Source: Xanthostigma xanthostigma
Taxonomy: Eukaryota; Arthropoda; Insecta; Raphidioptera; Raphidiidae
Direction: 5' to 3'
Length of the DNA stretch: 64,000 nt
Assembly (NCBI GenBank): GCA_963575645.1
Contig: OY754470.1
Span: 44,981,201-45,045,200, forward strand
Below the pieces are notes generated by a model. It worked only from the letters and a program-made list of their open reading frames with translations. It made no database searches and had not been told where the DNA came from. This document shows, one piece after another, positions 33,181-43,531 of the stretch. How positions within the stretch are numbered: position 1 is the stretch's first letter; the number at the start of each line of letters is the position of its first letter. A program made the translations under genes and the position numbers.

Positions 33181-33785
33181 TAGCGGTCCCGCCCGGTTTC
33201 ACCCGGGTGTAAAAGAACGAATGGGGAAGGGAGGAACATGAGTACACACATTCATCTTAGTTTACCGAGATGAATGTTGTGTCCAAATTTCATGATGATC
33301 GGAGTTACCGTTCAAAAGTTATTGTCGATAAAAAGCAGTATTTGTACTTTTTTTAATTAATTAAATAAAATTAAAATTTTAAATGTAAGCTTTAGAAGAA
33401 AGCAATGTAGAAAATAAAAAAAAAATAAAAATGTATTCGCCCAACGTAGGGCTCGAACCCACGACCCTGATATTGACAGTCGTGTGCTTTACCGATTGAG
33501 CTAGCCGGTGCTGTATTCTTACAACGCTAATATGAGTATATTTAGTTAGTGCATTTCACCTGAATAGAAACTTATTTTTGAGATACATTTTGCAACATTT
33601 TTCATTAATGCTCCGCTCCTAATGGTCGTAGCCTGATTTTATATAGCCTATAGCCTTCCTCGATAAATGGACTATCCAACAAAAAAATTTTTTTTCAATT
33701 TAAACCAGTAGTTCCTGAGATTAGCGCGTTCAAACAAGCAAACAAACAAACTCTTCAGCTTTATATATTTGTATAGATATAGATA
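33181..33785 (-). mobile_element. tRNA-Lys-derived composite SINE, copy 1
   Basis: From the minus strand: CTATACAAATATATAAAGCT, AGAGTTTGTTTGTTTGCTTG, GCGCGCTAATCTCAGGAACT-like, CCATTTATCGAGGAAGGCTA, then the tRNA-like unit (33439-33510), then a tail to CACCCGGGTGAAACCGGGCG and the ACTAGCGG end. The same order appears on the plus strand at 63440-63830. The AAGCAGAAGAGTTTGTTTGT module is one I know from lepidopteran repeats. Confidence 0.7.
33439..33510 (-). tRNA. tRNA-Lys-like unit inside a SINE, anticodon changed
   Basis: A 72-nt unit resembles insect tRNA-Lys: TAGCTCAATCGGTAAAGC (A box region) and GGGTCGTGGGTTCGAGCCC (T arm, B box). The anticodon position reads GTC (complement at 33475-33477) where tRNA-Lys has CTT. 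The acceptor stem is imperfect at its first two pairs. It is a SINE component, probably not a working tRNA, although its promoter boxes are well kept. Confidence 0.7.
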
Positions 33786-34618
33786 TTCTCTGAATAAATT
33801 TAACGAATATTGTAGACACCGTATGTAAAATTAGGAGGCCTGTGTATAAACATAGTTTTCCCCGCACCGCGTACCCCGCAAAAGTGCCTCCTTAAATGGA
33901 TAATTTTTTTCCAATTTTAGGTATAAGCAAGTTCGTAGAATAGAATACAGTTCCATGAGAAGTTGACAAAAAAATTATGTCTTGAAAAACATGATATACT
34001 GATCAAAATGTTACCATTACCTAAATAATAAACATTCATCAGATTTGTTATTTAGCCAGTGTATACCCTGCGGTACAACTTTGAATCAACTTCATAAATA
34101 TTAATAAATTTTCATTAAATAAAGTCAGTGGCAGCTTCAAGATGGGTCTTAGTGGGGAAAATCGTCATTATCATTGTTGTTTATATGGCGTTTCCATGGA
34201 TTCTAACTCATTGTGTATGGTTGAACTACTGCCAGCGAAAATTAGAAATTTTAATAACAAGCAGTTTTTTTTAACAAAATGGTCTTTACTCTGACAAGTA
34301 ATTATCCAGGACTTGTTTTTCTTATATTAGACTGAATTGAAGTGAAGTTTAAATTATAGGGAACATAAGCGTTGCAATATGAAGCAACAAATATAATAGG
34401 GACACATTGAGGGATGGACTGCACGGATATTAGGATAGGGGTAACAAGCCGTTAAAAAAATCAATTAAAAACATTCTATATTAGCTGCATGTCTATACAA
34501 TACCAACGACGTTTGTAACATAAAGTTTGAATATTCTATTTTAAAATATTGTCTTTTTTGTATGACATTCAAATGTATTTATGTGCTGGAAATAATAAAT
34601 TTAATCAAATTTATTATA
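33786..34618. other. Nothing recognised
   Basis: AT-rich unique sequence without a supported feature. Confidence 0.45.
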
Positions 34619-34930
34619 TAACTAGTGGCCCAGTTTGGCTTCGTCCGAATTTGTAGTTTGCCACCGTTTTTTCGTCCACTTACGTTGCAAAATTGGTCTC
34701 CACGAAAAGCACTTTTATTTTTACGCGAATAGCCTATGCTTCTCCTAAAGGTCCATTTTAAATACTGGTGAAAAATTTTTGAAATCGGATGGGTAGTTTC
34801 GGAGATTATCTCCAACATTCAAATTTCAAACTTTACCTCTTTATAATAGTAGTATAGACAAGCTGCTCCCCGCGGCTCCGCACGCGATTGTGATGAAACA
34901 TGGTAGTGGCGCTTTCAGCTATATATACTT
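34619..34930 (+). repeat. SINE-like dispersed repeat, copy 3, plus SINE head
   Basis: ACTAGTGGCCCAGTTTGGCT through TTTTTGAAATCGGATGGGTA is copy 3 of the 336-545 repeat (34619-34855). AGCTGCTCCCCGCGGCTCCG at 34860 is a second SINE head like that at 7858. Confidence 0.6.
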
Positions 34931-34985
34931 TATATAGAGGAACAAATAAAAAATACCTGAGAAAACAAAAATGTATGATCTAACT

Positions 34986-35528
34986 CAGTGGCTTCCAAAC
35001 TTTTTTGTCTCATAGACTACTTGCCATGTTTTTCGGTTTTGGGTAGACTCCCTGCTTATCTGATATTGATTTTTTGCAAATTCATTAATTCCAATTAATG
35101 TATTTTTGACAACCGGTATAGTGTGCTACTTACTTTGAACGATTTAAATTTATAACGGTAGTTAAATGTAGTGTGAAATTTTTAGTTTTATACATTTACT
35201 AATTAGATTCAAATTAAATGAATCAAATTAAAATTTACTTTCTGTTACATAAAATAACTAAGCAAAAATTAAATGCTTTTATTGTGAGGTATGAACCTGA
35301 TGCTTTAATAATAAATTTTCAACATTTGGCATCAATTTAGTTAGATTTAAGATTTAAATCTCTTCGGTTAACGATGTCCAGTTTGTTTTTTTTTTTTTGT
35401 TAGGAGATTCACTATCGTTGACCCCCATTTTCATTTCATGGACCCCCAATTTTTTTTCCCGCTGACATGGACCCCTTGCAAGTTGTCGTCGACCCCTGGG
35501 GGTCGATATAGACCACTTTGGGAATCAC
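34986..35528. mobile_element. hAT-type MITE
   Basis: ATCTAACT at 34978-34985 and CTCTAACT at 35528-35535 form a near-perfect duplication. Ends are CAGTGGCTTCCAAACTTTTT and (reverse complement) AGTGATTCCCAAAGTGGTC. GACCCCC blocks near the right end are typical of Charlie-like hATs. No transposase. Confidence 0.65.
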
Positions 35529-35732
35529 TCTAACTGCTAAAAAACAATTTTAGAAACGCGCGTTGAGACCCAACCAATCGCAATAGTCCGCGCAACAGGC
35601 AGCCTTTGTGATATTAAGTCGTTGGAGGGGGAAGCGGTGAGTGGAAGTTTCGGGTTAAAGTCCCGACGGTGACATTTTTGGAAAGTAAATTTTTCGTACA
35701 TAGTATTGTAACTGTAACAATGGGAAATCTAC

Positions 35733-35830
35733 AATAAATAAAATTATCGACCAATTTTTCAGACAATATATTAACAAAAAATATAATTAATACATTAACG
35801 TTCCAATCCAGATTTGAATGGGAAATCTAA
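35733..35830 (-). mobile_element. Penelope-like terminal fragment
   Basis: AATAAATAAAATTATCGACC, TTTTTCAGACAATATATTAA and AATTAATACATTAACGTTCC match 39653-39725. It is cut inside the ribozyme-like motif. Confidence 0.6.
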
Positions 35831-36526
35831 TTATTGACATCAATTTTTTTTCAATGCGAATATATTTTGGCGAACTCTAGTTTTTAATGGCCTAAGTTAC
35901 TCCTTATAACATTAGCTTATCTGCAGTGAAAGTTCCGTCAAAATCGATCCAGTCGTTTAGGAGATTAGCCGGAACAAACAACCAGACAAAAACTTTCAAA
36001 AATATTTTTTTTTTGTTATAAGTAGCGTATAGATATACTTTCATATGCTTTTAGTAAAAAGCTGTTATTTTGGCATTAAAAAACAGTTTATTTGTATAGA
36101 TTGTCTAGCGAACCTAGTGAGTAACGTGTTAATTAATTATGAATTCTACCCGGACGAAGCCGGACGCAGCATCTAATAAAGTAATAATGCCGTTGTGTTT
36201 ATAATCTAAAGGGCCCATATTTATATTGGCTGTTTGTATTAGATACAGTAATGAAAATGTGAATTAAACCTCAGGGGAGAAAATATTACAACAGTGTATT
36301 GTAATAAAATTATAAGAGACTTCTAAACTTGTGTGCCTGAATAATGCTATTTGCAAGTAAGCGTTTGGCACATAAAATAATATATTACATAATACATGTT
36401 GTATACCACATTAATTGCGTCATATGAACGGGTATAGTGTCGCAGTTATATACCATCCCGCGGTAAATATTGTTGCTTGTGTACGTATACAGGGTGTACG
36501 ATTTTTGTGTTAATCGTATGCGATCG
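35831..36526. repeat. Diverged repeat tail and unique sequence
   Basis: AAAATCGATCCAGTCGTTTA, GAGATTAGCCGGAACAAACA and ACCAGACAAAAACTTTCAAA (35940-36005) form a repeat tail common in insects. The remainder is unrecognised. Confidence 0.35.
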
Positions 36527-36705
36527 CAGATTTTTTTTGAAAAATCGCAAGACACAAAAAGTTCTTGGATTTTTTCAAGGAATCGATTCCAATTTTTAAA
36601 AAATGCTTTGCTAACGAAATAACAGAAAGTATGCAATTTTTTTTAATTGGAGTTAATTCCTTAAAAAATTCCAAGAGCTTTTTGTCTCTTGATATTTTTC
36701 GAAAA
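36527..36705. repeat. Foldback of about 75-bp arms
   Basis: AAGACACAAAAAGTTCTTGG with TTTTTTCAAGGAATCGATTC is the imperfect inverse of GAGTTAATTCCTTAAAAAAT with TCCAAGAGCTTTTTGTCTC. The two open frames in this block are by-products of the symmetry. Confidence 0.55.
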
Positions 36706-38058
36706 TCTACAATTCGGCAGTACGTAAATCATAAAAGTGGAATTCAAATTTTGGATCGTGGATATCTCGTAAAATACGGGGTTTGGAGAAAAGTGTTTGG
36801 GACAAACGTTTCATGTTTTTTCACGGCCAATCGAATACTGATGTGAAAAGTGAGGGTTCCCATTGAAAAAAAGTTAACCCTGAATGACCTGGAACCGTCG
36901 ACCCATGGTCAAAAGTAACCATGGCATCCGATGTCCTCCTTCGAACCAATCAACTGTGCCCTAAACCATTTTTAGATTTTACCCTACCCTGAAAAGATAT
37001 TCGCATCCGAAGATTAAAATGCCGCGCCAATCTCCGAAACCACTGAACAGATTTTAATGAAATTTTGTAAATGTGTCTTGCTTGGTGCAACTTACGCTAT
37101 AGGATATTTTTTATTTAATATTTGGATACAAATACGGTGTTTTTTCAGAAAAGACTGCTTTAGTAACATGCACCGCTATCTGATAGAATTTACTCAAAGT
37201 TATTAGTTCAGAAGCAAACAAAAAATGTTTTAGTACCAAGTAGCGACATCTGTTTGATTAATTTTTTTGACAACTAAATTTCTTTGGCTGCTTGTCGGCA
37301 CGTCATGGCTACATTAAAAAATTTTGAAAAAAAAAATGGCACGTTGATGTAGAAAGGTTGCCACCCCTGGACTATGACTTACATATTGACGGACTTTTGT
37401 TTTTTCTTTTGAGGCACAGAACCTTAAAAATCATATTGTCAAGTATTTGATATTATTTTGTTTAAAATACCTTGTTTTAAAGTTTATTTGCTATTTATAT
37501 TACTTTAGGAGAGAAGTAAGCACATATAATTTTTCAGTATACAGGAAAATAAGCACCACGCGATAACGACAGATTTTCTACTCTACTTAAATTGTTTATA
37601 GTTTTGAAAGGTTATTGACGAGCTTAGCAAATAAATAATGTTATTTTTTTGTTTTGTTTTTTGAGTTCTTTTAAAGTAAATAGACTTCAATCAACGCGAT
37701 CAAATAATAGTATTTGGAATATTTTAAGATAAGATCTGTAAAAGGTTTTACAAAATCAACTTTATTTTGTGTCTTTTAAAAAGTCGCATTTCGACAATGA
37801 ATAATAACGGTCTTTTGGGGAAAAAGTATTTAGACACAAACTGCGGTCATTTGTTACTTTAGTACAAAGAGTCGTAAATTTACATTTGTTTTTTATTCGA
37901 GACTTTTTTTAAGTTGTTAAAATAAAAATAGGAGATTTAGGTACATGCTTATACGCTCGTTAAATATAATAAACTAGCTTTTACCAGCGGCTTCGTTCGT
38001 GATTACTCAGAAATTGTATTTCACATTAATTTATCTTGTAACAATTATTATTATTTTA
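36706..38058. other. Unique sequence, nothing firm
   Basis: A SINE-head-like ACTAGCTTTTACCAGCGGCT sits at 37974. No coding frame or RNA gene was recognised. Confidence 0.4.
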
Positions 38059-38198
38059 TTCAACATATTTATTAACGTAAGTTTGTAACCTGAATAGTAT
38101 TTAATTCAACATATTTATTAACGTAAGTTTGTAACATGAATATTATTTAATTCAACACATTTGTTAATTTAAGTTTTTTAACATGAACACTACTTCTT
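38059..38198 (+). repeat. Three-unit 46-bp tandem repeat
   Basis: Units beginning TTCAACATATTTATTAACGT start at 38059, 38105 and 38151. The first two are nearly identical and the third is diverged. Confidence 0.8.
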
Positions 38199-39652
38199 AG
38201 TTCATACGCTCCGCTGCCATCTTGTCTCTGTTTCTCTACATGACCACCAGAGCACACCAGTGGCGGCGTGGCTTTTTAAGACGTGGTGTTTACAATCTCA
38301 GCCTTTGACTATAGTAGCGACGTATAAAATGTTCATCGGCAACATCTTTCAACTTTTTTGGTACATTGGGCATTGGGCGTCACCAAACGTTCCAAAGAAA
38401 CGGGGACTATAAAGTTGTGTAGTCCGTTTTTTTTATTTGTGAGGTTACTGTTTTGTAGAAATTGAGTTTTTTTTGAAAATCAGATTTATTTTGAAATTTA
38501 TGTGGAATGTAAAACATTGCATCCATCAAATATGACAATGACTTGGCGTTTCAAAATTTGACATATTGTTTTCCAGTTCGATTATTCGATGTACCAAAAT
38601 TGACTTTTTTTGGTCATAGAAAACGTTAAATTTAGACGTTCCAAAAAAAAACCTTTGCGGATTATTCACAAATTGTAAATCGGCCTTTATTAAATTATTT
38701 TGACAGCGTATTCTCTATTTATAACTTGACAACTATAATACAATGGGTTGCAACTCACATATGCAAGTTTCTTTACATAATATGTGTGCATTGTATTAAG
38801 TTTGGGCGCTTACGAAGGAAATTCGTGAATTCCCCCCGGGGAGTTCTAAATCAGTTTGTGCTACTTAATGGCTTAGCGATTAATTGTATGTGCCAGTGCT
38901 ACCACAGTGGCCATAATTGTGTACACGATCACTATACACATGTCGCATATACACTTGTGACATTTACGAAACGAGGGCGAAAGATAATAGATCAATGTTT
39001 ATAACCTCGGTTGTCGAGCGTCTATAATCTATAATATCCCTCTCCCTCCCTCTATCTCGTCCCTTCCTCCCTGTCATCTGTGTCGATTTCATCAGATTGT
39101 GAAAAACCTGATATTTCAAAACCTTCTTTTGCCACTGAACATAACAACCTATTGATCAAGCTACTGATTCATTAAGTAACATTTTTGATTTAACGCTAAA
39201 AAAACAAAAAAATTTTGTTTCAAAACCGTTATTGTTTTCACCCTGATTTTCGAAAATCGAGTTTTCGCCAGATCTCGACGTTTTGAGTTCCTATGAAGCT
39301 ATTCTGACTATTTTGGCGATGATGTTCGTACGGCTGTATGCCTGTGTGTATGTATGTATCTTTTAAGCGGAGTGTCCGATTGAAACGCGGTTTGCGGCAT
39401 CTGTCGTGATCTTGCTGAACTTAGGTTTTCTGAAAATTTGAAATGATTCGGTCCAATAAATTTTGAGAAATCTCAAAAATACAAATTTCAAAATTTTTAG
39501 AAGTTTGTTTTTTTGGAATGTTTCTAAACTACTAAACCGATTAATTCCAAAATCTAATCAGTTCTTCTCTTTAACAAACTGCGTCGATTTCCGCAAACCG
39601 CATCAAAATCGGTTATATAGATATTCTTGACGAGTTTTAGTTTTATTCTGTT
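38199..39652. other. Unique and diverged repeat sequence
   Basis: Contains the 38578-38670 match to 31000-31070. A block around 39265-39610 (GCCAGATCTCGACGTTTTGA, TGTATGTATGTATC, AAACCGATTAATTCCAAAAT) looks like a dispersed insect repeat. No gene was recognised. Confidence 0.35.
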
Positions 39653-39990
39653 TGATAAATAAAATTATCGATCAATTTTTCAGACAATATATAACAAAAA
39701 ATATAATTAATACATTAACGTTTCGATCCGGAATTGGATCTTCTTCAGAACGGATCTAAAAATATAAAAAATAATTAATATATTAATATTTATTTGTGAA
39801 ATAAAAAAAAATAAAAAAAATCTTTCACAAATTTCATTAAAAATAAATAGATACTAAATATTAATTATTTTTTTATATTTTAAGTTCCGTTCTGAAGAAG
39901 ATCCAAATCCGGATCGAAACGTTAATGTATTAATTATATTTTTTGTTAACATATTGTCTGAAAAATTGGTCGATAATTTTATTTATTGAA
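39653..39990. mobile_element. Head-to-head pair of Penelope-like terminal repeats
   Basis: GATAAATAAAATTATCGATC through AATTAATACATTAACGTTTC to CTTCTTCAGAACGG is followed, after about 70 bp, by its inverse ending ATTTTATTTATTGAAGATTT. Each arm is about 135 bp. The right arm carries CTGAAGA at 39892-39898, a GATCC/GGATC stem, then GAAAC at 39916-39920. The left arm carries the complement near 39720-39748. Confidence 0.7.
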
Positions 39991-40498
39991 GATTTCTAAT
40001 CAGACGTTAAGGATTCCATTATGTGACTACGCTATATTATACATTTTGGATAACCCTATATTTGGAGTAAGTCTTTGAATGTTCGATACGGTAAATCTTA
40101 TTAACTTGAAAATCGTTTCGATGCGATAAAAAATTACTGCGCTTTAATCTGATCCAGATTAACTTCTTTTTTGCATAACAAAATTTGTTGGGAGGATATT
40201 AAAAATACGATACTTGAGAATACATTAACCATTTCATCATATTATGTAAGATAATCGTGATATAATAGTAAGTGGATGGTGCCTACCTACTTGAACTTCA
40301 CCCACGGCAATATAACGATCCTACTTTATGCATTGTTGTCTGCGCCCGTGTACAGAAGACGATTATTCTTGCGCCTTGTTGCACGTAGCTCTACAAAGAC
40401 ATTGTTGTCGAATTTCAAATGCATCACTGATCTTACCGATCACTGCTCCCATTAAAAGAGGGTGTGCACAAGCTCAAACATCGATGACTCTATTTATC
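39991..40498. other. Unique; CpG-richer block near 40310-40490
   Basis: The minus strand at 40330-40480 is open for about 36 codons (HPLLMGAVIGKISDAFEIRQ, then QCLCRATCNKAQE and a stop) without recognised motifs. Open frames of this size are expected by chance. Confidence 0.2.
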
Positions 40499-40670
40499 TA
40501 CTTCTCTAAACATGAATCAGTGATTTTTCACTAATTACAAGTTCATAATGTCAGTGCTAGAATCGTACCGCGCAGAATAATATTAATGAATACTCACAAT
40601 ATGAATTAGTGAATATAAAAATTCACTAATTATATAAGTGAATATAAACATTTACTAATTAAATGTTCTA
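40499..40670 (+). repeat. Dispersed repeat R, copy 1
   Basis: TCTCTAAACATGAATCAGTG, TGCTAGAATCGTACCGCGCA and ATTAGTGAATATAAAAATTC with TTATATAAGTGA recur at 57777-57925. The lower part is an imperfect inverted repeat of TTAGTGAATA. Confidence 0.65.
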
Positions 40671-40906
40671 AATGAAGTTTATTTGTTGTTTTCTCTAAGT
40701 ACTGACATAATCTTACTGTGAGACGATACACGCAGCGTTTTGAAAATTCGAAAATAGCGCGTATTTTCTACATTTCTTTTTTATTATTTGTTTTTTTTTT
40801 CCAGTGATTAGATTAATAAAATAACCATTACGAATGATCAGGAACTAAAATATATTTCGAAATAAAAATTTAAACCAATTTGGAGTCTCATGCATATGAC
40901 CTATTG
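40671..40906 (-). mobile_element. Partial inverted copy of the 1.16-kb MITE
   Basis: Inverse of 1159-1440, ending TCATGCATATGACC at about 40906. The other end is lost. Confidence 0.6.
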
Positions 40907-40998
40907 TGTAAGATAAGATATTTATTTATTTCATATGTAGGTAAAAAGCTGTGAAATATGTCAATTAATACAATTAAATTTATAAATCATGTACTGTT

Positions 40999-41163
40999 TT
41001 AATTGTGTGCATCACAGCTTCGTCTTGCACTTACCCTGTTTATACCGAGTTTCTTCATTGTCAGGGATTTTCTTCTTGCTTTTATATCCCCTGAAGACAT
41101 CGCGCTAGGTACTTTAGAACAAAACGGAATTCCAGCTTGATACTTAAAAGTGTTGTCGCCGAA
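40999..41163 (-). CDS. Candidate exon, unknown product
   Basis: In a unique island between two repeats, the minus strand is open for 54 codons (TAA just upstream, TAA at 40999-41001). It reads GDNTFKYQAGIPFCSKVPSA, then MSSGDIKARRKSLTMKKLGI and NR. At 41034/41035 a near-perfect donor AGG|GTAAGTG follows NR. If an acceptor such as CACTTTTAAG at about 41146 is used, this is an internal exon. Without splicing the frame adds 11 codons, and AATAAATAAA follows about 70 nt after the stop, which would make a 3' end. An ATG at 41100 could also start translation. The basic, serine-rich peptide is not recognised. Confidence 0.32.
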   Translation of the reverse strand, partial: FGDNTFKYQAGIPFCSKVPSAMSSGDIKARRKSLTMKKLGINRVSARRSCDAHN

Positions 41164-41443
41164 TTACACGTCGTTGGTTTAATTTTCACTTAAGAGAAAT
41201 ACACTTTGTCACGTCTTAAATTAGATGCGTATTATATTTGACAAACGGAGTGTCAATTTTACAAACTATACTATACTAGGTGTATAAATTGATTGTGGAA
41301 CCGGGGCAGAGGAACAGTTTTTTTCTCACCACCGCTATGACGGAAATAATGAAATCAATCCGATTTTTTTTGAGATTATTTAATTCAATTCAATTCAAAC
41401 TTTATTAGTCAGAAACACAATTAAGGAGGTTGATGCGTTATGG

Positions 41444-41786
41444 GGTGTTTACACGGGTCGATTTTAGCCGTGCGGCAAGTCACCAGTCGCATCGCCTGTC
41501 CTAGCCGAATCGCTACCCGATTTACACGAGTCGATGAAAATCGCGGGTGACTAGTTCATTTGGCATCAAAATGTCGATCAGCACGGTCGCCTGCGAATGA
41601 GCATTTTCACGGTCGATTTTAGTCACCAGCCGCATGCGGCCGGTCGCCGCGCGGCAAAAGTCGGATGCTAGTCTACTTTGGGGCTTGCGATTTTAGTCAC
41701 TTGCGGCCTAGCCGAATTGCCATTTAGACGGTCGATTTTCGCCGTGCGGCGGAAATCGTGCGGCTTTAGTCACCCGTGTAAACACC
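41444..41786. mobile_element. 343-bp inverted-repeat DNA element with 9-bp duplication
   Basis: Inverted ends GGTGTTTACACGGGT lie inside GCGTTATGG (41435-41443) and GCATTATAG (41787-41795). The family C paralogue shows the empty site CTGTTACAG. The interior repeats GTCGATTTTNGCCGTGCGGC-like and CGCATGCGGC motifs, so it is GC-rich and strongly structured. A 9-bp duplication and GG ends would fit a Mutator-like MITE; hAT (8 bp) is the alternative. Confidence 0.75.
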
Positions 41787-42173
41787 GCATTATAGTCCCA
41801 ATCAAAAGGAAATCGAATTCTAAATTAGAACTTTTCCATAATTAATTTTTACAAAAGGTTATAAGTTGATGATACCAATAAATTATTGTCATAAAGGCCT
41901 AAATAAATAATTTTTTTAATATTAATTAATTATTTCAGTGTTTTACTTAATGGACTAACTTGAATTTTTTGTACAAAGTTATGTTAGAAAAAATAAATTT
42001 ATGTAAATATCTGTATTTTACATATTTTTTGCATTAAATAATTAAAAAAAGAAATTAGAAGTAATAAAAATTAAAATTAAATCATTAAAAAGTTGGAAAT
42101 TCAGTTAAAATTGTTAAAATTGTCAAGAATAAAAGTCCATAATCGAAAAGTGCTAAGGATTAATAATTTTTTT

Positions 42174-42415
42174 ACGTGATAACGTCTTATAAATTGATGA
42201 AACACCGGCTGCACGCACGAAAAAGTGTCACGTTCCGCCTGAGCCTGAGCGTGCAAGCGAGAGCGCGGTATAAGCGATAGAGAGGCACGATCGGCCCAAG
42301 CGTCGGCTTGTACGCATTTCTCTCTCTTCTCGCGTGACGTCAGAGAGTTCATCAATGTTTCTTTATGACGTTATCACGTAAAACTATCGTCCGTAAACCG
42401 ACTTTACAGACAACC
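42174..42415 (+). mobile_element. GACGTGATAACG element, copy 4 (short form)
   Basis: Runs from ACGTGATAACGTCTTATAAA to TTTACAGACAACC, with AATTTTTTT on both sides (42165-42173, 42416-42424). The paralogous empty site is near 7490. AATTTTTTT also follows copies 1 and 2, so it may belong to the element rather than being a target duplication. Interior motifs GAGCCTGAGCGTGCAAGCGA and CGATCGGCCCAAGCGTCGGC are shared with copy 5. Confidence 0.75.
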
Positions 42416-42650
42416 AATTTTTTTATTGATTAGAAGTCTCCTAATTAATTTGGAAAAAATATTAAAATATGCGTAAGACATCGATGCTTTACATAGTTAG
42501 TTTTTGGAACTGCTGACATTATTTGGTTATTTGCAAAAAATTAAAATGTATCTTTTGCATGCTAGGTTGACATATTTTCCATAAGACTACATATTGTAAA
42601 AGTTTTTTTTAATTTTTAACTTTATAAATCTCCTAATGATTTTGGATTTT

Positions 42651-43215
42651 TTATTTTTCAAAATCGGATGAATTAGTTTAGGCGCTATGGTGGAACATCC
42701 GTAAATACAAACATACATAGACTGCTAAACTAATAACCCTTCCTTTTGACTTCGCCGCAGTCGGGTAAAAAATAAATAGCAAATATATATATTATGTAGA
42801 TTATGAAGTGGACAAAATTCGATATGTCATAAAAATTGTCACTTAATCTCCATAGCGTAATTTGTGTGCGAAATTTCTTCGCAGCCTGTAAAACGGGTCG
42901 ATATTTCTTGAATTATTTAGTTTACAGTAGTCCGAATTCTGAGTCCAGCAGATAATATAAAATCAGTATATTAAAACATATAGCGCGGAAATAAGGGATA
43001 AAATCCTTTAAAATTAGGTTTTCTGTTGGCGATGTCCACCGTAGTATAAATAATAAATAACACCAAAAATGTACACAAATAGAAATACTACATATGTGCG
43101 TAAGATAATCAATGGAATTGAAATAAGCTAACTGCGTTTTATTCTACTGTCGAAACAATTTGGAAGTCGGTCAAGAGAATTTGTTCCATACGTTGGAATG
43201 CCAATAAAACCATCC
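42651..43215. other. Repeat tail and unique sequence
   Basis: AAAATCGGATGAATTAGTTT, AGGCGCTATGGTG and CTTTTGACTTCGCCGCAGTC at 42660-42770 form an insect repeat tail. The rest is not recognised. Confidence 0.4.
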
Positions 43216-43282
43216 AGCGACAGAGCCCGGATTTATGCGCGTCCGCGTCACTCGGACAAGCATAAGTCCGGGCTCTGTCGCT
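43216..43282. repeat. GC-rich hairpin with 23-bp stem
   Basis: AGCGACAGAGCCCGGATTTA with TGC pairs with GCATAAGTCCGGGCTCTGTC with GCT, one mismatch, around a 21-nt loop containing GTCCGCGTCACTCGGAC, itself a small hairpin. It stands alone in AT-rich unique DNA. Confidence 0.85.
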
Positions 43283-43531
43283 GTCCTTTTCATACTTTCA
43301 AATTTTTTGAACTGACACGGCCGACGTTTTTTATCATTTTAAAAAGCCTAGCCCACGATACTTCACTCGAAAGTTCAAGCTAATAGTATCATGTGACTGT
43401 TAAAACTCGCTGGCACTCGTTTTCAGCATAATGTCACACACTAGAAACGTAATCTACTAATTTTGTTTTACAAAACCGAATTAAAAAAGAAATTCATTGT
43501 TGGATGACGGATAATAAAGGCTTATAAAAAA

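Larger units (their letters stand above)
41425..42650 (+). mobile_element. TTAA element family C, copy 2, with two insertions
   Basis: TTAA at 41421-41424 precedes GGAGGTTGAT. The body then matches 7149-7735 block by block, including ATGATACCAATAAATTATTG and GCTAGGTTGACAT. It is interrupted at 41444-41786 and 42174-42415. The right end is truncated after TTTATAAATCTCCTAATGAT. Confidence 0.7.

Noticed and set aside
42101-42355. 84-codon minus frame also found at 49816-50070
   Set aside because: The recurrence reflects two copies of the GACGTGATAACG element. The peptide has no recognisable domain.
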